A stretch of DNA of 64,000 nucleotides. Origin: Paenibacillus sp. P25. Its GTDB lineage: Bacteria; Bacillota; Bacilli; Paenibacillales; NBRC-103111. Below the pieces are notes generated by a model. That model was not told the origin of the DNA. It searched no databases and saw only the letters and a list, made by a program, of their open reading frames with translations. Each line of letters starts with the position of its first letter. Within the stretch, counting starts at the first letter, position 1. The stretch lies in NCBI GenBank assembly GCA_024704175.1, contig CP085629.1, positions 8,173,501 through 8,237,500 of the forward strand, in the 5' to 3' direction. A program made the position numbers and the translations under genes. Shown here one piece after another: positions 9,375-18,118 of the stretch.

Positions 9375-9742
9375 TTACTTGCCTTTATTCCGGCCCGCGG
9401 CGCTGTAATCAAACGGAGACTTCACCGGAATGAACAAGTCGATGATCCCGATGACGAGGGCGCGAGCAGCGCACCGATAAAGCTTGTGGACACACCGCTG
9501 ACGATAAACTGGGCGAGCCAAATGATGACCGCGCTGGTGATAAAGCCAACAATGCCGCGGCCGAACGGCGTAATTCTTTTGCCGAAAATGCCTTCGATGA
9601 TCCAAGCGGCTATCGCAATGACAAGAGCCAGGAAGAAGGCACTCCAGAAACCACCGACGGTGAAGCCCGGAACAATCCAGCTGACCACGAGCAGCATCAA
9701 AGCGGAAACGATGAATCGGATGAGATGTCCTAGCAAATGCAT
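9375..9742 (-). CDS. YvlD-type phage-holin-family membrane protein (one frameshift)
   Basis: The ATG at 9742 follows GGAGG. About 122 residues with four hydrophobic segments: MHLLGHLIRFIVSALMLLVVSWIVPGF, then FWSAFFLALVIAIAAWIIEGI, FITSAVIIWLAQFIV and GALLAALVIGIIDLFIP. This is the layout of the PF04020-type holin-like family (B. subtilis YvlD). One base is missing near 9466 on the minus strand (GCTCGCGCCC for GCTCGCGGCCC). Restoring it joins the third helix to the fourth and to the C-terminus ending at 9375. Bacillus yvlD is linked to envelope stress operons; no phage gene lies nearby, so a lytic role is unlikely. Confidence 0.82.
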
Positions 9743-9942
9743 GGGCAGATCCTCCTTCAATTTCGGTCCTCGGCCGTGTCCCTTTTTTATTACGGTGCAA
9801 AACATAGTTTATCCTTTCAAGGCGGCTCTATGAGTGGGAATCCTTAGGGAATGCCGATAGCTTTAAGCAGAAGACTTGGATATAATAAATGAGGAAAGCC
9901 TTGATCCTTAGGGGCTTAAGAAAGAAAGGCAGGTCCATCGTT

Positions 9943-12328
9943 TTGAAAACGAACACGCAGATAGGCGACAAGATTTTAACGACATTGGATTTTTATTCGA
10001 TTTTAGATAAATGTGCAGCCCATGCTTCTACCACCACGGGAAAAGAAAGAGTGGAGCAGCTTCGCCCGAGCGGTGATCTTGAGGAGGTCAAGAAGCGTCT
10101 TCAGGCAACGGACGAAGCGGTGAATGTAGAACGGCTGAAGGGCGGAGCGCCCTTCGGCGGAATCCGCGATATCCGAGCGGCGGTCCACCGGGCCCGGATC
10201 GGCGGCATGCTGAATCCTTCGGAGCTCCTGGATGTGGCCACGACGGAGCAGGGAGGACGCAGGCTGAAGCGGTTTCTGGAAGGGGTTCACGAGGATTATG
10301 CGATTCCGTCCCTCCTCGACATTACGGAGCGGATTACCGATCTTAAGCATCTTGAGGACCGGATACGGTCCTGCATCGACGACAATGCACAGGTAGCGGA
10401 TTCGGCAAGCCCCGAGCTGTCGAGGATCCGACATGAACTGCGTACAAGCGAAGGGCGTGCACGGGAGCGGTTGGAGCAGATGGTCCGGACCCCTTCGATC
10501 CAAAAGATGCTGCAGGACAACCTGGTTACGATCCGTGGCGACCGTTACGTCATTCCTGTCAAGCAGGAGTACCGCGGCCATTTCGGCGGCATGGTCCATG
10601 ATCAATCGGCCTCGGGGGCGACGCTGTTCATCGAGCCGGAAGCGGTGGTGCAGCTCAACAACCGGGTGCGCGAGCTGAAGCTGAAGGAAGAAGCGGAAAT
10701 CGAGAAGATTCTCCGGGCGCTGACCGCGGTCGTTGCGGATTCGGCCGACCCGCTGCTCGCGAATGCGGAGGCGCTCACCGAGCTGGATTTCGTCTTTGCC
10801 AAGGCGGGACTTGCCCGCGAGCTGAAGGCGACGTCGCCCCTGATGAACGACCGCGGGTTCCTAAAGCTGAAGCGCGGCCGTCATCCGATGATCTCGTCCG
10901 AAGCGGTGGTGCCGCTGGATGTGGAGCTCGGGAACAAGTACAGTACGATTATAGTAACAGGGCCGAATACGGGCGGGAAAACCGTTTCGCTGAAAACGGT
11001 CGGGTCGCTGTCCCTTATGGCGATGTCCGGCATGTTCGTCCCGGCGGAAGAGGGCGACCAGCTCTGCGTATTCGACGCCATCTATGCCGATATCGGCGAC
11101 GAGCAGAGCATCGAACAGAACCTCAGTACGTTCTCCAGCCATATGACCAATATTATACGCATCCTGCGCGATATGACGCCGAAGAGTCTTGTGCTGCTTG
11201 ACGAGCTCGGCGCGGGGACCGACCCGGCGGAGGGCTCGGCTTTGGCTATCGCGATATTGGAATATATTCATAAAATGGGTCGCCGCATCATCGCAACGAC
11301 CCATTACAGCGAGCTGAAAGCCTACGCGTTTGACCGTCAGGGCGTGATTAACGCCAGCATGGAGTTCGACGTGCAGACGCTTCGTCCGACCTACCGGTCG
11401 CTGGTCGGGGTGCCGGGGCGAAGCAATGCCTTCGCCATAGCCGAACGGCTCGGCCTGGCCAAATCGATCATCGACCATGCCCGTGGTCAGGTCGGGGAAG
11501 AGGATCAGCGCGTCGAATCGATGATCGCGACGCTGGAGGAGAACCGCCTCCAGGCCGAGGCGGACCGGACGAGCGCCGAACGGCGGCGGCGCGAGGTGGA
11601 GTCGCTGCGCGAGCAGCTGACCCGTGAGCGGCGCGCGGTTCGAGGAGCGACGCGACAAGCTGATGGAACGGGCGGAGCGCGAGGCGCAGGAAGCCGTTGC
11701 CAAGGCGCGCAGGGAGGCGGAAGAGATTATTGCCGAGCTGCGGCGTCTGCAAAGAGAAGAAGCCGGGGGCGTGAAGGACCACCGCCTGAGTGAGATGAAG
11801 CGGAGGCTGAACAACGCGGTTCCGGAGCTGCGCTCCAAGCAGGCGACCAAGACGCCGAAGAAGAAAGCGGAGACCATCGGGCCGGGCGATGAGGTGCTGG
11901 TAACGAATCTCGGCCAGAAGGGTCATGTCGTTGAAATCGTGAATGAGCAGGAAGTGACCGTACAGCTTGGAATCATGAAGATGAAGGTGAACAAGGCGAA
12001 CCTGGATCTGGTGAAGCAGGCGTCGGCACAGAAGAAGCCGCCGCAGCAGGCTACATCGAGCTTGAACCGGACACGGGATGAGAACGCCCGGATGGAGCTT
12101 GATTTGCGCGGGGCCAACGTTGAAGAGGCGATCATGGAGGTCGACCGCTTCCTCGATGAATCGTTCCTTGCCAACTTCGGCCAGGTCTACATTATCCATG
12201 GCAAAGGCACCGGCGTGCTCCGAACGGGCATCCAGGAATATTTGCGCAAGCACAAGCACGTCAAGAGCTACCGGATCGGCAATTACAACGAAGGCGGGGC
12301 CGGCGTGACGGTAGCCGAGCTGAAATAA
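9943..12328 (+). CDS. mutS2: Endonuclease MutS2 (one frameshift)
   Basis: The TTG at 9943 follows AAAGGCAGG and begins LKTNTQIGDKILTTLDF, the usual MutS2 N-terminus. An upstream ATG at 9889 is only two bases from a TATAAT and is less likely. About 795 residues: MutS core domains, Walker A GPNTGGKT near residue 341, Walker B LVLLDELGAGTDP near 422, a charged coiled segment, then a KOW-like region and a C-terminal Smr nuclease domain (last ~75 residues, MELDLRGANVEEA and IIHGKGTGVLR). The frame moves +1 near 11633-11637 in GAGCGGCGCGCGG. MutS2 acts in ribosome-collision rescue in B. subtilis and in limiting recombination, not in mismatch repair. Its usual partner polX is absent upstream. Confidence 0.94.
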
Positions 12329-12430
12329 GCACCCGAAGCGTTTCCGGGCAAGCCCACGGAGAGCGGCTTTTGTTCCATCGACGCCATCGTCCTGAACCCG
12401 AATGCGGCCGAAAAATTTTTTTGAGCGGAA

Positions 12431-12458
12431 TGAAACTATGAATCGACAATATCGTATA
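12431..12458 (+). promoter_or_regulatory. SigW-type ECF promoter upstream of pspA
   Basis: TGAAAC at 12431-12436, a 16-bp spacer, then CGTATA at 12453-12458. This matches the B. subtilis sigma-W consensus (TGAAAC, N16-17, CGTA), and pspA belongs to the SigW regulon there. Confidence 0.82.
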
Positions 12459-12540
12459 TAAGGATATCAACATCGATGTTCCAAAAAGCTCTGCAGGCTG
12501 ATACAATCATATCAATTATATTTCGGGAGGATTTTCATTC

Positions 12541-13221
12541 ATGGGAATTTTTAAACGGTTGCGCGATTTGACGATGGCTTCGATCAACGACTTGCTGGAC
12601 AAAGCGGAAGACCCGGTTAAGATGCTGAACCAGTTCCTCCGCGATATGGAGGAAGACATTCAAGAGGCGGAAACGGCGGTAGCCAAGCAAATCGCCATCG
12701 AGAAGAAATTCAAGCAGCAGTACGAAGAAGCGCAGGAAATGGTGCAGAAGCGCGAAGAGCAGGCGCTTAAGGCACTCGAATCGGGCAATGAAGACTTGGC
12801 CCGCCGGGCTCTTCAGGACAAGAAAGAGCATCAGACGCGTTTCGACGAGATGAAGAAGCAGTACGATGTGGCCAAGGAGAACGCCGACCGTCTCCGTAGC
12901 CAACTGTCCGAAATGAAAGACGAGTTCAACAAGATGAAGAACAAGAAGGACCTGCTCGTCGCTCGTGCCGAAGCGGCCAAAGCGCAAAAGCAGATCAACC
13001 AGGCGATGAGCGGTTTCGGAACGGACAACGCGGCGAAAGGCTTCGACCGCATGAGCGAGAAGGTGCTGCAGCTGGAAGCGGAGGCTGAAGCCAGCAACGA
13101 GCTCCGTTCCAAAGGCAAGAGCCTGGATGACGAGCTCGATTCCCTCGGCAAAAATGACGGCGTCGACGATGAGCTCGCCGCACTGAAAGCGAAGCTGGTC
13201 GCCAAGAAGCGACCGGAATAA
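12541..13221 (+). CDS. pspA: PspA/IM30 family membrane-stress protein
   Basis: 226 residues, nearly all charged coiled coil. The start MGIFKRLRDLTMASINDLLDKAEDP is the amphipathic membrane-binding helix of PspA/Vipp1, followed by the conserved EDPVKMLNQFLRDME segment. The family forms ESCRT-III-like assemblies on damaged or stressed membranes. GGGAGG lies 8 bases before the ATG. A textbook SigW promoter 83 bp upstream indicates induction by cell-envelope stress. Downstream genes (DUF350, a 27-residue membrane peptide, a zinc-ribbon protein) probably form a linked membrane-protection module, although a stem-loop at 13225-13274 may limit read-through. Confidence 0.93.
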   Translation: MGIFKRLRDLTMASINDLLDKAEDPVKMLNQFLRDMEEDIQEAETAVAKQIAIEKKFKQQYEEAQEMVQKREEQALKALESGNEDLARRALQDKKEHQTRFDEMKKQYDVAKENADRLRSQLSEMKDEFNKMKNKKDLLVARAEAAKAQKQINQAMSGFGTDNAAKGFDRMSEKVLQLEAEAEASNELRSKGKSLDDELDSLGKNDGVDDELAALKAKLVAKKRPE

Positions 13222-13224
13222 TCG

Positions 13225-13274
13225 CCGAAACCAGAGACTGAAGGCCCGTTACCTTCAGTCTCTTCGGTTGTTTT
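13225..13274 (+). terminator. Stem-loop after pspA, weak terminator
   Basis: AGAGACTGAAGG (13233-13244) pairs perfectly with CCTTCAGTCTCT (13252-13263). The following bases are only moderately T-rich, so partial read-through is possible. Confidence 0.65.
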
Positions 13275-13309
13275 CACGCATTTTATGGCGGGGAGGCGGG
13301 GGCAAAATC

Positions 13310-13731
13310 ATGATGAATGACGAGGTGGACCGTTGGATGGGCAATCCGTATTTGGAGACGTTGGCGTTTTTTTCGATCGCCGTTCTGGCCTTGATTGTGT
13401 TTCTGGCTATTTTTGAACTGGTGACGAAGTATAAAGATTGGGATGAAATCAAAAACGGCAATTTGTCGGTGGCGATGGCGACCGGGGAAAGATCTTCGGC
13501 ATTTGCAACCTGTTTCGTTTTGCCATACTGAATAACGACAGCATTTTGCATTCCCTGATCTGGGCCGGCTATGGCTTTTTGCTGCTGCTTGCGGCGTACT
13601 TTATCTTCGAGTTTCTAACCCCTTACTTCAAAATCGACGAGCAAATACAAAAGGATAACCGCGCTGTCGGCTTCATTTCGTTAGTCATTTCGGTTTCGCT
13701 GTCCTATGTCGTCGGTGCTTGCGTGACTTAA
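13310..13731 (+). CDS. DUF350 (YjfL-like) membrane protein (one frameshift)
   Basis: The ATG at 13310 follows GGGAGG. About 140 residues with four hydrophobic segments; FFSIAVLALIVFLAIFELVTKYKDWDEI opens the family pattern and the last segment ends in SYVVGACVT. The expected sequence AVAMATGGKIFGICNLFRFA is recovered by restoring one G in the run at 13483-13486, so the break is probably an error. YjfL/DUF350 proteins occur next to PspA-like genes in several phyla (E. coli yjfJ-yjfL), as here. Molecular function is unknown; membrane-stress protection is inferred from context. Confidence 0.83.
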
Positions 13732-13753
13732 AAATTGGAGGAGGACCTGACCC

Positions 13754-13837
13754 TTGAAGTATTTGTGGGGCACCCTGTTTGCGCTCGCGCTTGTTTTTTT
13801 GATCGCGGGCGTTTACTATTTTATTAAATACGCTTGA
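13754..13837 (+). CDS. 27-residue single-pass membrane peptide
   Basis: The TTG start at 13754 follows GGAGGAGGACC (13738-13748), one of the best ribosome sites in the window. The product begins MKYLWGTLFALALVFLIA and is almost entirely one transmembrane helix with a KYA tail. It fits exactly between the DUF350 gene (22 bp after its stop) and the zinc-ribbon gene (53 bp before its start). I do not recognise it. Strong translation signals and position suggest a small subunit or regulator of the PspA/DUF350 system, an inference only. Confidence 0.65.
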   Translation: MKYLWGTLFALALVFLIAGVYYFIKYA

Positions 13838-13890
13838 ATCCGGTTTGCCGATAGAACCGGAGACCATGTCCGCGGGGAGGAAAATCAACG

Positions 13891-14388
13891 GTGTCGGACC
13901 AAAGTGGCCAAGTTTGTCCTTGGTGTCAAACGGAAATCGTATGGGATCCCGAGATCGGTCCCGAAGAAACTTGCCCGCACTGCTTTAACGAGCTGGGGGA
14001 ATACCGAAGCATTCGGCTGGAAATAGGAAAGTCCGGACAGAAGGATGGCCGGGACGAGGACTACGAGGAAGAGGAAGACGAGGAAGATTATTTCGACGAG
14101 GATCTGGAGACGGATTCGCTCGATGCATATGAGGAAGGCGCACAGCGCGTGCTGGATACGCAGGAGGAAGCGCCAGAATGCCCGTCCTGCCGCAGCTTTA
14201 TGCTGCTCGCCGGCACGCAGTCCGCTGCCCCGTCCTTCGTTCCTTTCGTTCATGAGACGGTGAAGGAACCGATCGTAAAGGCGGATTATTCGGCGCAGGT
14301 CTATGTTTGTCCGTCCTGCTTCAGAGTCGAGACGATTCTGAGCGAGAAAGACCGGCTTTCGATGATGGAGCCGCTGAAGCGAAGCTAG
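13891..14388 (+). CDS. Acidic zinc-ribbon protein
   Basis: GTG start at 13891, 10 bases after GGGGAGG. 165 residues. CPWCQTEIVWDPEIGPEETCPHC at residues 8-30 is a CxxC-x16-CxxC treble-clef or zinc-ribbon pattern. A very acidic stretch follows (about residues 52-75), then a second half with CPSCRS and CPSC motifs that could form another metal site. No membrane segment, so probably cytoplasmic. It closes the pspA-DUF350-peptide group and is followed by a terminator. No enzyme motif is visible and the function is unknown. Confidence 0.75.
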   Translation: MSDQSGQVCPWCQTEIVWDPEIGPEETCPHCFNELGEYRSIRLEIGKSGQKDGRDEDYEEEEDEEDYFDEDLETDSLDAYEEGAQRVLDTQEEAPECPSCRSFMLLAGTQSAAPSFVPFVHETVKEPIVKADYSAQVYVCPSCFRVETILSEKDRLSMMEPLKRS

Positions 14389-14420
14389 GGATGGTATCAC
14401 AGTTCACCAAAATGGGCAAG

Positions 14421-14459
14421 AGTAGCGGCGGGGAAACTCGCCGCTTTCCTTTTTTTTCC
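14421..14459 (+). terminator. Terminator after the zinc-ribbon gene
   Basis: AGCGGCG pairs with CGCCGCT around GGGAAACT, followed by a T-rich tract. I see no convincing gene from 14460 to 14656. Confidence 0.85.
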
Positions 14460-14656
14460 GCTAGGTCATGTTTTTCACCGATTGGGGAAGCTTAAGTTTT
14501 GACTATCTAAGAACCAGGTGAGAGCATGGAATCTGGAACTACATCTTTTCCGCATCATGGGGTACGCACCAAGGGCGGGGGAAAACCCACGAATGGCAGG
14601 AGGTTCGCCGGGAGGAGAGGCAGGGCGCGGCGGCAGGAAAGAAGCGGCGGGCGCCA

Positions 14657-15835
14657 TTGTCGGCCCAATCCCGGTCGCTGCTCACGGTCAATGGGCTGTT
14701 TGCCGCAGCGAACGCCTTATCGGGAACGTTCGTCAATGTTTATCTTTGGAAAGCCAGACATGATTTCAGCCTGATCGGCTGGTTCACTTTGGTGCATCAT
14801 TTGACGATGGCGCTCACCTTCTGGATTGCCGGCAAGTGGGTGAAGGAGCACAATAAAATGAACTGCCTCCGGGCGGGTGTGGCCGTAGCGGCCGTTTTTT
14901 ATTCACTGGTGCTGTGGTTCGGCGCTCGTGCCGCGGATCATTTTGTTGTACTAGGCATCGTCCAGGGGATGTCATCGGGGCTGTTCTGGATTGCGTTTAA
15001 TGTGGTTTATTTTGAAGTGACCGATCCGGACAGCCGGGACCGGTTTAACGGCTGGGCCGGGCTTCTCGGTTCGGGGGCGGGGATGCTGGCGCCCTGGATC
15101 TCCGGTTTGCTGATCGTTCATCTGAAGGCGACGGTCGGGTACCGCTTGATTTTCTCCATTTCGGTGGCGGTCTTCGTGATCGGTGTGATCGTCAGCTTCT
15201 TCTTGAAAAAACGCAAATCCGAAGGAAGCTATGAATGGATGCTGACCTGGAACTGCCTGAAGCAGAAGGATACCGCCTGGCGGACGGTATGTCTGGCCTT
15301 GGCCGCCCAGGGCGTACGAGAGGGCGTCTTCGGCTTCATGATTGCGCTTCTGGTGTATGTTCACACTGGGAACGAGGCGAAGCTCGGCGATTTCTCGCTC
15401 GTGACGTCCGCCGTCGCTCTCCTCAGCTTTATGGTTACCGGACGCCTGCTAAAACGCAAATTCAGAAGGAACTCGATGCTCATTGGAGCGTTGATGCTGG
15501 TGCTGATGATCCTTCCTTTCTTTTGGAAGGTGAATTTCCTGACGCTGCTCGTGTTTGGTGTCGGAGTCGCCATCTTCTTTCCGTTCTACGGCATCCCGAT
15601 GACCTCGACCGTGTTCGATTTGATCGGCGGGGACCCTGAGAGTGCGAAACGGCGGGAAGAATACATCGTGATGCGGGAGCTCGCGCTCAATGCCGGACGG
15701 ATCACCGGAACGGCGGTGTTTATTATAGCGGTGCAGCTCACCAGCTCGCCCGCCGCGATGAACTGGTCGCTGCTGGCGCTGGGCGACTCACCGCTGGCCG
15801 CCTGGTTTTTCATGCGCAAGGTGCATGCTGTTTAA
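14657..15835 (+). CDS. MFS transporter
   Basis: 392 residues with 11-12 hydrophobic segments, beginning SLLTVNGLFAAANALSGTFVNVYLWK, an arrangement seen in YwoG/YkuC-like or uncharacterised MFS members. The TTG at 14657 is the only start codon in this frame after the stop at 14519, and its ribosome site is weak (GGAAAGAAG). The true N-terminus could lie further upstream in another frame if a base is missing. Cytoplasmic membrane, substrate unknown. No regulator is adjacent and the gene is flanked by terminators on both sides, so it is probably monocistronic. Confidence 0.8.
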   Translation: MSAQSRSLLTVNGLFAAANALSGTFVNVYLWKARHDFSLIGWFTLVHHLTMALTFWIAGKWVKEHNKMNCLRAGVAVAAVFYSLVLWFGARAADHFVVLGIVQGMSSGLFWIAFNVVYFEVTDPDSRDRFNGWAGLLGSGAGMLAPWISGLLIVHLKATVGYRLIFSISVAVFVIGVIVSFFLKKRKSEGSYEWMLTWNCLKQKDTAWRTVCLALAAQGVREGVFGFMIALLVYVHTGNEAKLGDFSLVTSAVALLSFMVTGRLLKRKFRRNSMLIGALMLVLMILPFFWKVNFLTLLVFGVGVAIFFPFYGIPMTSTVFDLIGGDPESAKRREEYIVMRELALNAGRITGTAVFIIAVQLTSSPAAMNWSLLALGDSPLAAWFFMRKVHAV

Positions 15836-15841
15836 CTGAAG

Positions 15842-15880
15842 CGAAAAGCCGGTATCCCGAAGGGGAGTATCGGCTTTTTG
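15842..15880 (+). terminator. Terminator after the MFS gene
   Basis: AAAGCCGGTAT and ATCGGCTTTTT form an imperfect stem ending in a T-run. Confidence 0.7.
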
Positions 15881-16029
15881 TTCCGATTCAAGCAGCTTTC
15901 ATAGCGTCTTCAGGATCGGCTGAAGCCCCCGCCCCGCTTGACAATCGGCCTTTGCCCGATACAATGAGAGAGAATAAATAAGGTTGAACGGTCGGGACAA
16001 GGCCTGGGAGCGAAAGGAGTGCAAGCAGC

Positions 16030-16956
16030 ATGACGAAAAGCAGAAAGATGGTGGGCAGCATCACCGAGCTGATCGGCGATACGCCGGCGGTGCGGGTCCG
16101 CAGGTCGCTGGGGGAAGACGATGCCGAGCTGTACGTGAAGCTGGAATATTTCAACCCGAGCGGCGGCGTGAAGGACCGCGCGGCTTATAATTTGATCGCG
16201 CAGGCGGAGAAGGACGGCGTGCTGAGGCCCGGCGCGACGATCATTGAGCCGACCAGCGGCAACACCGGGATTGGCCTTGCGATGAACGCGGCGGCCAAGG
16301 GCTACAAAGCGATTCTGGTTATGCCGGATAATATGACCAAGGAACGCATCAATATCCTCAAGGCTTATGGAGCCGAGGTGGTGCTGACACCGGCCGCCGA
16401 GCGGATGCCGGGAGCGATCAGAAAAGCGATGGAGCCGCGGGACCGGATTCCGGGCAGCTTCATTCCGCAGCAGTTCGAGAACAAGGCGAACCCGGATATT
16501 CACCGGGTCACGACCGCGCCCGAAATAATCGAACAGATGGAAGGCCGGCTGGACGCGTTCGTCGCCACCTCCGGTACGGGAGGAACCATAACCGGCACAG
16601 GCGAGGTGCTCCGGGAGAAAATTCCTGGGATTCGCATCGTGGTAGTCGAGCCCAAGGGCTCTCCGGTCCTGTCGGGAGGGCAGCCGGGTCCGCATAAGCT
16701 GGTCGGAACGAGCCCCGGGTTCGTTCCGCCGATCCTGAATACCGGTGTCTACGACGAAATCGTTCAAGTGGCAGACGAAGATGCACTGAAGACGACAAGG
16801 GACCTGGCGAGGCTGGAGGGCATCCTGGTCGGGCCGTCGGCCGGCGCGTCCGTTTGGACCGGCATGCAGGTGGCCCGTCAGCTGGGCAAGGGCAAGCGGG
16901 TGCTCTGCATCGCGCCGGATACCGGGGAACGGTACCTGAGCATGGATATTTTTTAA
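16030..16956 (+). CDS. cysK: Cysteine synthase family protein
   Basis: 308 residues, PLP fold type II. Key motifs: NPSGGVKDRAAYNLI with the Schiff-base Lys near residue 47, EPTSGNTGIGLAM, GTGGTITGTG phosphate loop and GPSAGASVWTG near the C-terminus. The length is normal for O-acetylserine sulfhydrylase, which makes cysteine from O-acetylserine and sulfide. The opening (MVGSITELIGDTPAVRVRR) has the usual CysK layout, though paralogs such as CysM or MccA cannot be excluded. The ATG follows AAAGGAG. It stands alone between terminators; I see no T-box, S-box or obvious CymR box upstream. Confidence 0.88.
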   Translation: MTKSRKMVGSITELIGDTPAVRVRRSLGEDDAELYVKLEYFNPSGGVKDRAAYNLIAQAEKDGVLRPGATIIEPTSGNTGIGLAMNAAAKGYKAILVMPDNMTKERINILKAYGAEVVLTPAAERMPGAIRKAMEPRDRIPGSFIPQQFENKANPDIHRVTTAPEIIEQMEGRLDAFVATSGTGGTITGTGEVLREKIPGIRIVVVEPKGSPVLSGGQPGPHKLVGTSPGFVPPILNTGVYDEIVQVADEDALKTTRDLARLEGILVGPSAGASVWTGMQVARQLGKGKRVLCIAPDTGERYLSMDIF

Positions 16957-16977
16957 TGAGTAAGATATGAATAAGAT

Positions 16978-17010
16978 TGGGCTTGTTCCATGGGGACAGG
17001 CCCTTTTTGT
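16978..17010 (+). terminator. Terminator after cysK
   Basis: GGGCTTGT pairs with ACAGGCCC around TCCATGGGG and is followed by TTTTT. Confidence 0.85.
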
Positions 17011-17031
17011 CAGGTAAAATGCAAAAGTGCG

Positions 17032-17060
17032 TTGAATAATTATACATAATAGTGTATAAT
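17032..17060 (+). promoter_or_regulatory. Promoter overlapped by a 7-8-7 palindromic operator
   Basis: TTGAAT (17032-17037), 17 bp, TATAAT (17055-17060). The palindrome ATTATAC-N8-GTATAAT at 17039-17060 covers the spacer and -10 box, the expected position for a repressor site. Confidence 0.7.
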
Positions 17061-17103
17061 AATAATCATGAGAGCTAAGTATTGAACGAAAGCGGGGGAA
17101 CGG

Positions 17104-17415
17104 ATGATGAAGATCGCGCTGCACAATGAGCTTCCGGCCGAAGGACAGTTTCGTCAGCTGGTGGAGTCCCTTTCCGGTCAAGAAGGGCCGGCCGAGGTTC
17201 CGGGATATGAAACCTTTTGCCAATGCAAGCGTGTCATTGCCGCCTATGACCAGGGAAGACTTGTCGCCATCGGCGGTGTGGCGGATGCCTGTGATTGCGG
17301 GGTCGCCAGCGGATTCCGGTTCACGGTGGTGCCGGATTACCGCAGTCGTGAAATTGACGCTTATATGAAGAAGGCCGCTGACGGTTCAAGGCGTTTCCTG
17401 AACCGGTTACCATAG
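17104..17415 (+). CDS. Short GNAT-like N-acetyltransferase domain protein
   Basis: 103 residues. VIAAYDQGRLVAIGGVAD resembles beta strands 2-3 of a GNAT fold. FTVVPDYRSREIDAYMKK resembles the beta4-alpha3 acetyl-CoA-binding stretch, but it lacks the canonical Q/RxxGxG/A. The length fits the mini-GNAT group of about 90-110 residues. The ATG at 17104 has AGCGGGGGAACGG upstream. The promoter carries a strong palindrome (17039-17060), so it is probably repressor-controlled. Substrate unknown, and the acetyltransferase assignment is tentative. Confidence 0.6.
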   Translation: MMKIALHNELPAEGQFRQLVESLSGQEGPAEVPGYETFCQCKRVIAAYDQGRLVAIGGVADACDCGVASGFRFTVVPDYRSREIDAYMKKAADGSRRFLNRLP

Positions 17416-17420
17416 AGCAA

Positions 17421-17466
17421 GCCGGGCCTTCAACTCCTGCGGGAGATGGAAGGCTTTTTTGTTGCC
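17421..17466 (+). terminator. Terminator after the GNAT-like gene
   Basis: GCCTTC pairs with GAAGGC around a short loop and is followed by TTTTTT. Confidence 0.8.
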
Positions 17467-17610
17467 GCCGGGGCCCGGAAAGCCCTTCAGGACAGGAGCG
17501 GCCCGCCCAGGCAGGGTCCAAGCGAAGGCATTTTTATTTTGCCAAAGTCGGGGATCTGGGTGTAATATGGAGGAATAAGCTTTGAAGCAAATCCTAGAGG
17601 AGGCGTATCC

Positions 17611-18102
17611 ATGGAACAATTCAAAATGAAAATCGTCGAGTCGCTTAAAGAAGATGCGCGCCGTTCCCCGGCACTCATCGCGACTATGCTCGGCGCATCG
17701 GAGGCGGAAGTGGCGGAAGCGATCCGCGAGCTGGAAGAGGCGAACGTGATCGTGAAGTACGCGACCGTCGTGAATTGGGCCAAGGTGGACAGCGAGAAAG
17801 TCACTGCCCTCATTGAAGTTCAAATTACACCGGAGCGCGGCCGCGGCTTTGATGCCATTGCGGAGCGCATTTACCTATATCCCGAAGTCAAGTCCGTTTA
17901 CCTGATGTCGGGCGCTTACGACCTGCTCGTCGAGATCGAAGGCAAGACGCTCAAGGAAGTCGCTTCGTTCGTCTCCAACAGGCTGTCGCCGATCGACCGG
18001 GTGCTTTCCACCAAAACGCATTTTATTTTGAAAAAATACAAACAGGACGGCATCACCTTCGAGGATCATGAAGACGACCGCCGGCTCCTGATCTCACCGT
18101 AA
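17611..18102 (+). CDS. alaR: Lrp/AsnC family regulator, AlaR-like
   Basis: 163 residues. An N-terminal winged helix (residues 1-55, ARRSPALIATMLGASEAEVAEAIRELEEANVI) is followed by an AsnC/RAM ligand domain with KSVYLMSGAYDLLVEIEG. Such proteins form octameric discs and sense amino acids. GAGGAGG precedes the ATG. The gene ends 16 bp before a class I aminotransferase, as in the B. subtilis alaR-alaT (yugG-yugH) operon where AlaR activates alaT in response to alanine. That pairing supports the name; direct ligand evidence is lacking. Confidence 0.87.
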   Translation: MEQFKMKIVESLKEDARRSPALIATMLGASEAEVAEAIRELEEANVIVKYATVVNWAKVDSEKVTALIEVQITPERGRGFDAIAERIYLYPEVKSVYLMSGAYDLLVEIEGKTLKEVASFVSNRLSPIDRVLSTKTHFILKKYKQDGITFEDHEDDRRLLISP

Positions 18103-18118
18103 AGGAAGCTGAGGAACG

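Noticed and set aside
9375..9742. Prophage holin
   Set aside because: No lysin, structural or integrase gene nearby; the sequence fits the chromosomal YvlD branch of the family.
13483..13731. DUF350 gene as a true pseudogene or as two separate genes
   Set aside because: A single missing G in a G-run restores the full family sequence.
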